Shown one piece after another: positions 48,527 through 60,855 of a stretch of 64,000 nt of DNA (the stretch's first letter is position 1; each line of letters begins with the position of its first letter). A model generated the notes under the pieces. It had not been told where the DNA came from. It saw only the letters and a program-made list of their open reading frames with translations, and ran no database searches. The translations under genes were made by a program, and so were the position numbers. The DNA comes from Anarhynchus alexandrinus. Its lineage: Eukaryota > Chordata > Aves > Charadriiformes > Charadriidae. The stretch spans positions 670,657 through 734,656 of the forward strand of contig VUYV01000293.1 in NCBI GenBank assembly GCA_008711295.1. Reading direction: 5' to 3'.

Positions 48527-50681
48527 ATTAGATGGTATATTCCAATATCCTTACATTCTTCCCACATAACAACCGTAACAATCTAATTTCAGCCAGAGGC
48601 AGACTCCAAAGGTTGTTAAAGCTTGGAAGGTAAAATGAAGTCTACACATAGCAGGTAATGTTTCTTAAGGGGATACGAGCATGAGCTAAAATGAGCATTT
48701 CATAATGGGCATGTTCTTGCCCCGATCAAGCCTTTTCAAACATAACAAGATTGTGACTGTCTCAGTCCTGCTGGTGAACCATTACTCAAAGGTGTCATGA
48801 TGACGTAGTCAATGGGACAATTCACTGAGTTACTGCCCACCACTACAAACTAAATGCCCTGTAGAGTACAAAGGACATCAACAGCGCTGCAGCACCCTGC
48901 TCTAGAATGCAGCGAACATATCAGGTACGAAAACTCCTGTCAAAGCAGATTCCGCAGTGTGTATATTTATGATTTCTTCTTTCCTATAATCCATACCGTT
49001 CCAACACATTAAGCATGTCTTCAAAGTTGTATAAATGGAAAATAAATAAAAATAGGCCAAAGTTTCATTGCATTTAAAGTGTATCAGTAAAACTGGTCCA
49101 ATTTCCAGGGTTGTATGTTCACACACAACAAGTTTTGAGTTTTCCAGAACGATTATTTTGCTGTTATTTTGCATCTCACGTTAGGATATTACAAGGTATT
49201 TTACACAGGAAAGGTTTCTTTCATTCTTCTTTCAGTCACAATTGGATAGAAGTTCACAATAATCTATAACTGCATTCTCTCTGCTTCATAAAAAGTACTG
49301 GACATAGATAAAAACGCAATGATTCCCTTTTTAGGTAATAAATCACCTGTGACCAAATACAAAAATGACACCCATAGATTTGCATTGCTGGATTTATACT
49401 AATACAAATCACAGCACCACTGCAACTAGCATAACAACAAACGTAACACCAACAATAACAGGCTCCAAAACAATGATCACCGGTACAGGTAAGGACTTCC
49501 ATCAAAAATTTGATGACCCATAATTTTGCTTCTGGACTATAACCACCTAATCAGATGGTAAGTGCTGCGAATAACTGAGCTGTCAGGTGTTATCATGTTA
49601 AAAACAGCATTCTCACTTTAAAATATTTAAATTTAAATTCTCACGCTAAAATATTTAAGAAATCAGCATAAAGGCAGTAGTATAAATGATTTCTGATTAG
49701 TGTTAATGAAGTCTGAGATCAAGTTTCCATCACTTCAAGTCATTTCCAGCTCTTCTTAGCCTTTCCTGTCAGATATCAGATGGTTTATACCTCTCTGACA
49801 TTTCTTTACACATATACATTGTGGCCCACCTTCCAGCACACCTAGACATAAGGCTGTAATGCTGCTCCTCAGAATAGTGTTTTCTGAAGTTGTAGCTCTA
49901 CTCCACCTCCTTATTAATAGTGCCTACTCTTGCATGACTTTTACAACTACAGTCATTCTGGAAATGGATGCCTCTAAACAGAAATATCATTTCAAGGCAA
50001 GCTGCTGTCAGACATTCAGATCTGTGACTGTCTACTGCATTTCTTCCCATTTGTTCAGTTTCTTGTAGGATTAAACCTCCTGGTTTTGAGTTCAAAAATT
50101 AACAGGAGTTCTTTCCAGTTGCATTTAATAGGACTGGAGAAAAGAACATACCGATGAGGCAAGTTTCATGGCTTTCCAAGAAGGTACCCTGTGACCACAG
50201 GATGCGCAGAAGTGGATTGGAAACTCTTTCAGATAATTCAGGGGAGCACACCAGCCCTAACTGATCCAAGGTCAGGACAACATAACTGTAACTTGAAAGT
50301 TACCTTCTACCTCTCCAACCCTGTTCTTATGTCCTGCACTGAGTGCTACTTGGCTAGTCAAGCTGAGCTGAACAAAATAAACCCTAGGATTGTAACTTCC
50401 ACATCTGGCAATGCTTCACAACATCTCAGGTAACCCTATTAACCATCATCAACAACAAATTAGAGTTTACGTTCAGTGCTAGATTTACTAGAATGAGGCA
50501 TTTCACCAGGGAAGCCATAAGACTACTGCACAGCACAGAAAAACAGGAAGGTAGAATAGATATAAGTAGTAGTTCAAATGGCTTAAAAACAAAACTGAGA
50601 TACAGTAGTAACATCTCATAAAAACAGAGTTGTATGGGTAGACACTGTGTTCCTGCCCTCGCACTACTGTTGTCAGTAGGG
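48527..50681. other. AT-rich non-coding DNA, no gene seen
   Basis: Minus-strand frames of 90 and 83 codons (48,902 and 49,254) have no recognised domain; the second is cysteine-rich but unconvincing. A near-duplicate of 22 bp is listed at 49,609. Confidence 0.5.
49609..49658. repeat. imperfect 28-bp-period duplication
   Basis: The segment attctcactttaaaatatttaa (49,609-49,630) recurs as attctcacgctaaaatatttaa at 49,637-49,658 with two differences. Confidence 0.7.
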
Positions 50682-50686
50682 CCTAC

Positions 50687-51296
50687 TGTGCTGGTTTTGG
50701 CTGGGATAGAGTTAATTTTCTTTATAGTAACTTGTACCTGGCTATGTTTTGGACCTGTGCTGAAAGCAGTGTTGATAACTCAGGGATGTTTTAGTTACTG
50801 CTGAGCAGTGCTTACACAGCGTCAAGGCCTTTTCTGCTCCTCACACGGCCCCACCAGCGAGTAGGATGGGGGTACACAAGAAGTTGCGAAGGGACAAAGC
50901 CAGGACAGCTGACCCCAACTGACCACAGGGCTATTCCATGCCACATGACGTCATGCTCAGCAATACAAGCTGTGGGAAGAAGAAGGAAGAGGAATAAGAA
51001 AGAGGGAGCCGTGCAGAGTGATGGCGTTGGTCTTCCCAAGTAACTGTTACACGTGATGGAGCCCTGCTCTCCTGAGGATGGCACTAAACACCTGCCTGCC
51101 CATGGGAAGTAGGGAATGAATTCCTTATTTTGCTTTGCCTACACATGTGGCTTTTGCGTTACCTGTTAAACTGTTTTTATCTCAATCCATGAGTTTTCTT
51201 ACTTTTACTCTTCCGATTCTCTCCCCCATCCCACTGGGGGGCAGTGAGCAAGCGGTTGTGTGGAGCTTAGTTGCCAGCTTGGGTTAAACCACTACA
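50687..51296 (+). mobile_element. avian ERV solo LTR
   Basis: The 610-bp element begins tgtgctggttttggctggg and ends gggttaaaccactaca, giving TG...CA ends. It is flanked by cctac (50,682-50,686) and catac (51,297-51,301), a probable 5-bp target duplication with one mismatch. Internal landmarks are a perfect CRE palindrome at 50,946, the 'gatggagccctgctctcctg' region near 51,055, 'aacacctgcctgcccatggg' near 51,088, a T/C-rich tail and 'cccactggggggcagtgagc'. Its start and end are related to the nested LTR at 29,909, but its middle is longer and different. There are no internal retroviral genes, so it is a solo LTR. The core TATA position reads 'caatacaag' and the poly(A) signal is weakened (gttaaa), so it looks inactive as a promoter. 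Confidence 0.92.
50946..50953. promoter_or_regulatory. perfect CRE palindrome in the LTR
   Basis: TGACGTCA is the consensus site for CREB/ATF-type bZIP factors. It lies about 20 bp upstream of the degraded TATA position of this LTR. Binding is inferred from the motif only. Confidence 0.55.
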
Positions 51297-52405
51297 CATA
51301 CATAAACAAAACAGCAAATATTTATAGGCAAACTATAGTAACAAACTGCCTTTAACAAAGGATACTGGTCACAGACACTGGGGGGCCATCCTCTCCTATT
51401 GGGATCTTCTTCAAGTTTAGTGTCTCAAACCAGTAAAATCCCTCCTGACAATGAGAAAGAGTTGCACATCCTTGTGCTGTTTGTGTACCCATAAGGAGCA
51501 GAAATCAATCTTTTCTCTAAGAACTGGGTGTGCATCCATCATTTGTGCCTTTGAAAATCTCTCCTATTTTCAAGTAGACAGAAGCTGAAGGATTTGAAAG
51601 TCATAACACCCATAAATAATCACAACAGGCATGGTGGGGAATAAGAAAGGACAAGAGATAACAATAGAGGGAATATTTTTCTTTAGAGGTGATTGCTTGT
51701 CAAGTGAGTATATCATATCATATCATTTGTTTTGTGCCTTTTTTCTTTTATGGGGTCTGGTTTTCCTTTGTGTTTTAATTGCCAAGAGCAAGAAGAGAGG
51801 GCTGGATAATAGATTACTTGTTGGCAAAGTTTTAATAAGAACGAGAGCAAGCAAGGCATAAAAAGAAAGAGGATGTTCAACAATATGGAGAAGTGTGAAA
51901 AAGCACAAGGGAACAGATATACGCAACAGCTAAAGAAACAAATACATCAGAAACACATAGTTAAAATGACTGATTATGCAGTAACAAGAATCTTGAACAA
52001 GTTAAAAAAACACCACAACACTGGAATTACCCCCGTGGGAACAGAATACATCCTTCAATAAGAATTTCATGTCTTCAACAGTAAAAAGGACAAAGCAGTG
52101 ATATGCCTTCCTGATCATAAACACCATAGATTTTCTGCATCCAGTGCTCCAGTGCAATTTAAAGGCTTAAATACTATTCCCACTGAAGTTAACAGGAATC
52201 TGTAGCATTTAACACCTTGTTAGAGGTTAGCACTGCCAATCAGGATTAGCCCTTAAAGAAAAGAATTTCTCTAATATAATGTGTTTAGCCACTGTAAGTA
52301 CTGCAGTTATTCTCACAAGAGGAAAAGTGGCTGCTATTCCCCCATTAGCTTTTCTCACATAATCCTAATCATAAAGTTAGCCCAGAACAGGCAATGCTTA
52401 AAAGC

Positions 52406-52435
52406 AAAAAAAAAAAAAAAAAAANAAAAAAAAAA
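52406..52435. repeat. poly(A) run with one ambiguous base (N)
   Basis: Thirty positions are all A except an N at 52,425, the only ambiguous base in the window. The N marks an unresolved homopolymer, and the true run length is unknown. Translations crossing it are unreliable. Confidence 0.95.
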
Positions 52436-53129
52436 CCACAAAAAACAAAGAGTAAAACCTGAACAACTACTACCAAAAAAAAACCCCACGTATAAAATAT
52501 TCATCACAATTTCTGAAGCAAGAAATACAGCACATCACTGTTAACACAGTGTGATGCAGATGAATGATACTCAGGGTTTCGACACACACAGTAACTCATC
52601 TGATAGAAAAGCGATATTTCCATGCCATAAGTGGCATAAGGCTCCCGTACATCACATGCATCATCTAACAATATTCCTGCTTCACACTTGTTCAAACATT
52701 ATTCAGTCTGACAACCTTCCAGGCCACTCTCTGCTGATTTTGCTCTTTCCTTACACTGTCAGGCTGCTGCTTCTGTATTTTTACACAGCAAGCCAATGAT
52801 TCAGTGTTTTCTCTCATGTTCTGGTTAATACACAAGCGATATATTTTAAAGCACGCATGTTAGCCAATGGCACTGTAATAACAACCCATTTGGGTCCTTT
52901 GCTATAAAACAAGTCATACTGTGATTTGAATAATGATCAAACTCAATACCTCTGTGGTAAATTAGATGCTATAAATACGGTTGTACAAGGTAAAGTGACG
53001 TGAATACCTCTTTCAGCTGACAGTTGAAAAAAAATACTTGCCTATTAATATAAAAATGTAAATATGCAAATAAGAGATCCAGATGAATATTGTCAAATAA
53101 TACTAGAGCAAAAATGAAATCCTTAATGC

Positions 53130-53215
53130 CTTTCAGTCCACAGTCATATACACCAGTTATACTGGTATCCTGTCTGCAAAATGAGGAATGATAAATAACC
53201 TAAGAACAAATACAA
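53130..53215 (+). repeat. MIR-like SINE scrap
   Basis: 'tatcctgtctgcaaaatgag' followed by 'gaatgataaataacctaag' resembles MIR 'cctcatctgtaaaatggggataataatacctacc'. Only this part is recognisable. Confidence 0.35.
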
Positions 53216-55522
53216 CATAAACACAATTTTCTAAAAAAAGATTACTGTCCATAAAATATGTAACTCAGCAATTGTTAAACTGGATAGACATCCAGGAGTT
53301 GGCGGCTCAGCTGAACATCATTTGTGTGCTGAGCTTATTAAATTGTTATGTAGTACTTTATTTTTCATGCATTATTTTTCATACTAGTATGCTAGGTCAT
53401 GAGATAAAGGTGAGGTTTTAAATTAAAAACTTAATTTGGAGGCACCTCAGCAAAACTCTCTATTAAATAAATAGGTACCTTCAGAAAGACAAACAAGAAA
53501 CCTACTATGTTATGCTTCCAATATAGATCTCAGTGGCATGTTCCTATCTAGAAAACTGTCTAGTTCTCTATTGTTTAATACATAAAATACATGTCTATTC
53601 AGAAGACCAGGGGATGCAGAATTAGAGATTTATGACCTACAATGTCTTTTATTTTACAGCCTAAAAAAGGAAAGCAATATGCAAGAAATTAGAGAAGACA
53701 TTAACAAATTAGCACAGTGCTAATCTATATATTTTTATCCTCAGTATAAAGTAGCTGAAAAATCTATCCCTACCAACTCAGTTGTCATAAAGGGATGATT
53801 TCTTAAGTGTTGTGGCAAAGATGATTTCTTGCTTGTAGGGTTGAATATCCATTGTACCTTGAACTATTCTCTTAAGTACAAGTTCTGCTCGTAAATCCTG
53901 CAGAGTGTCTGAAGAGACAACGGAGTACTTTATAAGAGGCCAACCATGTTCTCTGCCTGTCAAGGAATCAATCCATCAATCCAATTTGGAGAGGTCAGTG
54001 GGAACCAAATAAAGCTTGCATTTTTAACATACTGTGGCTAATTAATAATCACTGGCATGGTTGCACCAATGAAGCATTTACTATTTATTTTTTGTTTATA
54101 AAGTTTCCTATATCTGTGCATCTTCCCCAACAAAAAGGAATCAGCAGCAGCATTCACTTTTCAAAGAATGAAGGAGGAAGCAGAAAACTCTACTCGGAGC
54201 AAAGCACTGAAGACCAAAAGAAGAAATTATGAATAGGTAATAGGCAACAAAGAACCGAGACTGCAGAAATCCTAGCAGAATGTTAACATCCCACCAAACT
54301 GAGCCTAATGCTCCACTCACAACTTTAACAACTCTTTGATACATAACAAAAAATATTTTTCATGGAAATGGGGTGTAAAAGAGTAAATGCATAATGTATG
54401 AGACAAAAGCAAATTATCTGCATTCCCTAAGGGAATAGCTTTTGTCTCACATGTAGGTCATGCCAGCATTCATATTTTCAGGATTCTTTATAAAGCCATT
54501 CAAGCATTATAGATTATTATGTCAAACTGGTACACTGGGATTTTTTTATTGCAATTAATATCCCTTGTAAGGAGCTTTGTGGAATGAACTCAAATATCAC
54601 CAAAAGCAATTAAAATCTATCAGAGATGTGAAATGGAAGGTTAGGTTAGTTAAGGGGAAAAGTGGTGCAACATACTTTTCCAGGATATGAGAAGCAGGGC
54701 AGAAAATTAACAGAAAATCATACCAGCAAGGCATGAACTCGGAAGAGTATGAAAACAACAGACGGGAAAATAAAAACTGTTCACTGGTAAGAACAAATAC
54801 ATATGAAGCAACCAGAGACAAACCCCAAGCTTCTGTTTTGGCAACGCTTATTTTAGGATTATTAGTAAAATGAAATGAAAGGGAAGAAAAAGAATAATCA
54901 AGATTTCAGTAAGCAGAACTCAAAACTTCTGAATGTCCAGTTTGAGACATCACGGAGAAGTAGACTTTGACAGATATGATGCACAAGCCTGCAATATTTT
55001 TTTTTTAATGTAGATCTGCTTTTAACTCTTCGCTGGACATTATTTTGCAGTCTGTTTTAGTCTAAATAACATGAACTGTTATACAAATCACGTAATAAGA
55101 AAAGATGCGGCGAGCTTCAGTCACACAGCTTCATACTGGTTTATTTATGTACTTTACCTGAAATGTATACAGCTATGTAATCACCATAGATTTTTAAACT
55201 ACTATTTCAAAAGAGATATGCATGATAGACAGTTTTTGGGGGACTGTTTAAATTGCAGTCCACGTCGTAAGTCATCCATCTGGTCATCCCAAACAAATGC
55301 TGATTTCCCAGCCTTTTTATATCATATTGTACCATAATATTTCTTATGTTTTTTTCACTGCAAAGTTACCTTCTAGAATTACCACATTTCAGTGACACAT
55401 GTAGGTCCCAACTTCTTCAAGCTGCAAACACCCAGAACCCTTTTTCTAGGCTTAACTTCCATCTTCAGAAGCCACTCCATTACCTGAATTTAGGCAACTC
55501 TCCCCATAAACCTAGACGGCAA

Positions 55523-56011
55523 TCAATCACAGAATAGGCACATTTCTTCCCCAACAAGGTGCTTCTCAGCATTTTTGTTGCTTAAGCACCGAAGAATTTT
55601 CAAGCCAAACCTGGTAAGTAGTGCTAGGAATGCTCTGTGGGATTTAGCAGTATTCAAGTGCCTAAACCCCAATGTAGGTTGAGAATTTAGAAGAGCTGGA
55701 TCTAGCACTATATGTTTATGCACGATGTATATCCTGGCTAGTAAGCAGATAGAATGATCTAAGGAAGAGATTACACACATATGTGCGGCTGCAGTCTTCA
55801 CTTTGGCATTTCCTACACAGTCTGAATACAATTCTTTTAATGCTGTTGTTTTGTAACACACATGGCGGAAAAGCTTATTTATCTTTGCTATTTGTATCAA
55901 CATAAATTTCTGCTTTATAGTAGGCATGAGATTGAATCTCTGATTAAAAGTGCAAAATTCATCTATCCCTAAATTACCAAGTGCCATAGATAGAATCCAC
56001 AAAGACAACAA
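55523..56011 (-). CDS. 162-codon ORF of unknown status
   Basis: This is the longest Met-to-stop frame in the window. At about 63% AT I would expect roughly 0.1 frame this long by chance in 64 kb, so it is mildly unusual. No domain, signal peptide or membrane segment is recognisable. The N-terminal third is moderately hydrophobic and the C-terminal part is basic (for example FGLKILRCLSNKNAEKH). No promoter, Kozak-strength start or flanking exon supports it. The DNA beneath its 3' half contains 'ttaggca'/'tgcctaaa' motifs in both orientations (near 55,490 and 55,663), as in old amniote repeats, so the frame may come from a repeat. Probably not a gene. Confidence 0.12.
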   Translation of the reverse strand: MLSLWILSMALGNLGIDEFCTFNQRFNLMPTIKQKFMLIQIAKINKLFRHVCYKTTALKELYSDCVGNAKVKTAAAHMCVISSLDHSICLLARIYIVHKHIVLDPALLNSQPTLGFRHLNTAKSHRAFLALLTRFGLKILRCLSNKNAEKHLVGEEMCLFCD

Positions 56012-58896
56012 AACGACAGTGCTTTTGTCTCAATTCACAAAGACACTCTTGAACAGTAACATTTGCTAATGCCACTCCTGGGTCACTATTCTACTCATGA
56101 AGACACATTTCACACAAGCACTTGGTTATCATCGATGTCCTTTCACCCTCTCTCTAAGTCTCCATTTTAAAAAGTACTTTGATGCTTCTTGCTCATTTCG
56201 TTATTTCAACAGACTGCAACCTATTTCTGCCTATAAGATTACCAGTAAGTGAGAGATCTTCCACAGAAAATGATGGAATTATTTTCATAAAAAAGCCATG
56301 TCCAGCTACTCTCCATAAAGTACTGGAAGTATTCTATACCACATTTAGTAGATTGATGAATTAGCTGTAAATCTCTTGCCTTTATTGCCTCTAACGCGTA
56401 TTCTACGACACTGCTTATTTTAAACTGGTAAAACCCACTGTCTACCCTTTCTTTACAAATCAATGGCACTTCTTGCAGAAAAAAAGTGAAATTTGTATGA
56501 GGAAGGCTGTCACAAACCAGCCTTATAAGCAAGGAAATGACAGCAAAGTACAAAAACATACAGCAGGCCGTGTCACAACTATGAGAATTGTGAAACACCT
56601 TTCATTTTTAATTTATTCAGGTAATTCACTTCCATCTAATACATTCGGTTCTGATTGTGTGATAGTACAAACAAAAGGACAGTCCTGTGGCTAAAGAATT
56701 GAATTAAGTCAGGAAATGAAGTTAGTTTTGTCCTCAGCTTTATCAGTTTCTGTGTGCCAAGACCATTCTGCAGTTTCCCATGACTTCAAAGCAAATTGGG
56801 TCTGCTCAGAAGCTCTGAAAATTCAAGCATTTATTTAGGCATGTATAGAGGGCTCTAAAACAAATGATGCGCCCCCAAAACCCGCTTGAGGATTGCATTC
56901 TCATACTGTTTTGCACTGCAATTTAGTACATGTACGATATGACCTGGGGTTTGATATCATATGCAAATTCTGCATGAAAAATTAATAAAGAATATGCAAC
57001 AGACATCTTTGTTGCAGTGTTCTGGAATGTGAATATAAAATAAGAACTGTCCTGTAAGTATGGATTAAATCCATATGAAGCAAAGAGCAGTTCATTTCAC
57101 TGCCAGTGCCCCATTTAATGAACTCAGCCTGTTTTGAGCTTCCCTTAAAAGTTGCATTTCTGCCATTCACTGGAAATGAAATAAACACTAAAATACTGAA
57201 GAATCATACAGCCACTTTTTAAAATTACTTCGCACCATGTTATTCTATCTCAGCCAACTGGATATTGTATGTTAATCCAAACAAAAAAGCGTGAATGAAT
57301 GTACAAATGGGTACATAGCTTTCTGAAAAACTTTTTTTTTTACCTTAAATCAATATCGGAATTGTCACTAAGCTTTAAAATCTGCATCAGCTATTCAATC
57401 CCAGTTCCAACCATGAAATATCTGATAAAGCATCCATTCATATTTGAAATAATATAAAATCATTGCAAGATTATTTCACAGAAAGCAATTTTTCCAACTG
57501 TTCCCCTTATGTTAATACCAACTGTATGACCAGAACGTGCACTGATTTACACTTCTGAGTTCAAAAGAATTCCTTTGACGCCCACTGATATTCTCATATT
57601 TATAATGGTGTAGCTGAGGCTGTAGCTGTCCCTTTGTTTACATGTAGAAAGACAGCCACAGGAGCAAGCGATCTGAAAATGTGACTATGTTTTCCTGAAA
57701 AAGGGCCAGCTGTCAGCTTTCTTGCTGCCAGTGTATCAGTGCAAGAATCTGCAGCCAGGGTTTGACAAGACACGGTGCCAGTACAATTTAAAACTGATTA
57801 ACAAACACCACTATAGTCAGTGTAATTTAGCCGGAGAGGGGAAAAAGATGGAAGAGTACTTCTATTTCAAAAGCAAGGATTCAGGCATAAAGAGCTGGCA
57901 TGCCTCCAGTTTGAGTGAGTATTGCAATGAAACTTTCATTTCCATGAAAGTAACAGATTTTTTATTATTTCAAACACTAACAAAGAACAATAAAAGCTTT
58001 GGCCAAAATATTTAAATAGGAGCATGTATAAGACAAAGCACGCAAATCCTTTAAACCTCCACCCTTTACAAATGGTTGCTTCTTCCTGATACCCCAAAAA
58101 CTCTAGTGAATACAGGATACGAGCACCAGAGATTTACACTGATGGAGAACAGCAGCAAGCGCAGTACAGGGAGTCTATATGCCAGACGAGAAGGAACTCT
58201 AGTGTAACAGGTAATTTTTAGATGCATACGTGCATTTCAAAACCTGGATCAGGACATGAGGAGTCACTGAATTTATAGGGCTTCACAAAGAACAGTATAG
58301 CTTCCCTGGCAAGCCAGTCATCCACGGTAGCTATTCCTCCCTCATGTTAGCATTATAGCTTATTAACACCAGCGAGAGTATAAAGATGCAGTTGAGACAG
58401 AAGAAACAGGAGGTATGGTAGAAAAAACCCTATTAGTTAAACGCCAGGCCGGGTGATAATGAAGAGCTTAGGATAAGCTTTAATGTTTTGCTATTTAAAC
58501 TGTCATTAAAGTGAATCTCTAGGATAAGACTACATGTGGGCTACGTACTGTGCAACCATGAACCATATCTGGTACAGAATGGGAACAGGAGGGGCTTACA
58601 AGCGTACCCTCTCTCTGCTTAACCTCCTCTAGACTTCCGAGGGTTAGCAGTACAATGTGTTCTAATTTAAAAGCATCTGTACTTCAGACACTTTTCAAAA
58701 GTTTACCACAAAAGCACAGCAAATTCAACAGCGGTTAATAGTTTTGCCTTATTTAAGACTTGTCCCACGGCACAAACAAATGCCCAGGCTCTTGACTCTG
58801 TAATATTTATATTCTAAATCAGAATCAAAACAAAAATTCTATTTTCTTACCCAAGATACTCATTCCTTCCTTGCTTTCCCTTTCACCAATAAGTGA

Positions 58897-58940
58897 GAAA
58901 AGCATTCACAAAAACAGAAAAGCATTCACAAAAACAGAAA
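58897..58940. repeat. 20-bp tandem duplication (2.2 copies)
   Basis: The unit agcattcacaaaaacagaaa occurs at 58,901-58,920 and 58,921-58,940. The four bases before the first copy (gaaa) extend the periodicity. The copies are identical. Confidence 0.92.
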
Positions 58941-59717
58941 ATCTGCATTAGAATCAGCATAAAAATCTACAAATCAAATTCTGTTCTTACTGCTAACACG
59001 TGCAAGACTCATGTGTGAAACAATCACATTCGTTGATTGTTAACCAGTAGCTAGCACATACCAGTATATCCCCAAACATCTCAGTGAGCACGGCATCACA
59101 CCCATCAGAAAACAGGAATCTTGAAAACACCACAGAAAATACAAATAGTAACATCTAATTGGTTGCTGAGGACTTTCAGGTAATTACCCAGGCTCCGTGG
59201 CATTCCGCACTCGAAAAATCTATTGGGTGGAACAGATGGGAGAAAAGCAGAGACATCATTTTCATTGCTTTTGAAATGAATAGGTCTGAAGTTTCAGGAA
59301 GGCAGAACGTTCTAAATAGCACAATATATTCTCTCCTTCAGAATTCCGCAACCTCATGAGAAGTATGTTTGGGTTATATTGCTTGATGACTGACTCCATT
59401 ACGGCTAATGAATGATGATGGTACTTGCAAAAGTTAAAGTGTACCCAATACTCCATTTGTGGGAGAGGTAAACAGTCTCAGACAGGAAATTCAAAAGAAC
59501 TTCCTCTTGCTCTGCTGAAGCATGGTAACTTCGCTAATTCGGTCTTGGCAACTATTTCTTACTTTGGGACCAAAAAGTGATGCTGTCCAACACTTAACTG
59601 TCTGTTGTGTAGTAATAAACACCTGTTATTATTTGCCATCAAAACTTCTTTGAATTGCAATTGGATCCACATTTGAGCAGGAAATGGGTGGCAAAGTTCA
59701 GGTTCCCAAGATTTTAA

Positions 59718-59782
59718 TTTTAAGGCATAGGATATTCTTTTTATGCCTCTCTATGCCTTTTAAGGCATTAGATATTCTAATT
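59718..59782. repeat. near-duplicate with inverted TATGCCT between
   Basis: 'ttttaaggcataggatattctt' (from ~59,718) and 'ttttaaggcattagatattcta' (from ~59,758) are spaced 40 bp apart. Between them lie two copies of 'tatgcct', complementary to 'aggcata'. The arrangement can form alternative small stem-loops and may be a remnant of a diverged tandem repeat. Confidence 0.55.
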
Positions 59783-60658
59783 TAAGCTTTTCAGGTCACA
59801 TGACATGGAAAGCTCAAACCTGGATGATGACTAAATTGCACTGCATTAGAAGGTGGGAAAATTCAAGAAATCAGGATTAGCTGATTTTTAAGATTATGAC
59901 ATCAGTGCACTAAATTTCTGAATCCGTTTTACCTGTTTTAGCATAGTTTTTGCTAACAAGACCTGTTATTGAATTTTTTTTAAGGTTGGAGATGGTGGAG
60001 GAAAGGGTACACAAAAAATGTGGGAAATGTGACATAATGGTATTTTTTCATTCTTAACAATGAACCACTGTTCTCTTTCTTCTATGGCCCATAAATCCAA
60101 CAGTAATACTAAACGCTGCAATGTCTCATAAAGTCCATTATATATCCTGAAGGCATTCAAATATTCAAAACGTTGTTTAAATGGACATTCAAATAAAATG
60201 TTATTTTTAAAATGCTGCTTACTTTCTTCCATTTTTCTCCTTTCTGACAGGTAGTATGAGCTGAAAGTGATCTCACTAGTAAACAAAATTAGATTTCAGT
60301 AATTACAGGTGACAATTTTACTCTATCGCCTTTCTAAATGCAAAGGTAAAACCAATTAAATTAAACCGTTAATTCTTTTTATAGCTAACTTTTATGTGTT
60401 TAGTATTGTTTTAACCAATGCTTCCAAATTCAGTTCAACTATAAAACAGAGACAACCTTAACACAATAAAAGAGATTTAAAGTTTCAGTTTAGAGCTTGG
60501 TATGCTAATTAATTAATGCTATTTTCATTCCTTTTAGATCTGTAATGAATTACTTGTTAGAGAAAGCAGAGAAAAGTTACACTGCAGAAAGCCTTTGTTG
60601 TACTGGGGCTGTATTTTAGAAATAAAAGGAAAATAGTTTGCTGGTAACTGGATGTCCC

Positions 60659-60855
60659 TCAAATTATTATACGAAGAAATCGACATTCTCTGCTTTTTTT
60701 GAGACCTCCCACACTACCAGACGTGCTCATGCTGGAACTTGAAAGACTGAGTGAGACCTTGTACTTAGTACGCCTGAAAATCATAGGTTCACTGGCCACA
60801 GTAATGACTTGCTCAGCCTGAGGTTTGCATTGTCGGTGTTCTTCACTGGCGGTAC
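60659..60855 (-). other. possible coding exon (unrecognised), minus strand
   Basis: On the minus strand a ~55-base pyrimidine-dominated tract (about 60,857-60,912) ends in CTATAG. An open frame follows from 60,855 to a TGA at 60,659-60,661, about 65 codons with one base of the first codon supplied upstream. The peptide is polar and serine-rich (for example SLSLSSSSMSTSGSVGG, then basic KKSRECRF), compatible with a cytoplasmic tail. The frame stays open upstream to 61,135 (158 codons from Met), but that upstream part would be intron in this model. I recognise no family. Either a terminal exon of a gene lying at higher coordinates, or a chance frame behind a pyrimidine tract. Confidence 0.22.

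Larger units (their letters stand above)
51302..55522. other. AT-rich non-coding DNA, no gene seen
   Basis: No host exon recognised. A MIR-like scrap lies at 53.13-53.22 kb and an A run containing an unresolved base at 52.4 kb. The section 52,850-53,110 is AT-rich but not low-complexity, with a perfect octamer ATGCAAAT at 53,064-53,071, and could be conserved non-coding DNA. Confidence 0.45.
56012..60658. other. AT-rich non-coding DNA, no gene seen
   Basis: No exon recognised; the longest frames are 119 codons (56,239-56,598, -), 106 codons (59,966-60,286, -) and 97 codons (57,722-58,015, +), without domains. About 56,715-56,790 weakly recalls plus-strand MIR ('tctgtgtgcc...cagtttccca'). Small duplications are listed at 58.9 and 59.7 kb. 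60,350-60,560 is AT-rich with TAAT motifs (taattaattaatgc at ~60,507). Confidence 0.45.

Noticed and set aside
20873..56968. Four perfect octamers ATGCAAAT (20,873; 23,352 reversed; 53,064; 56,961)
   Set aside because: About four are expected by chance on both strands in 64 kb at ~63% AT, so the number is not informative.
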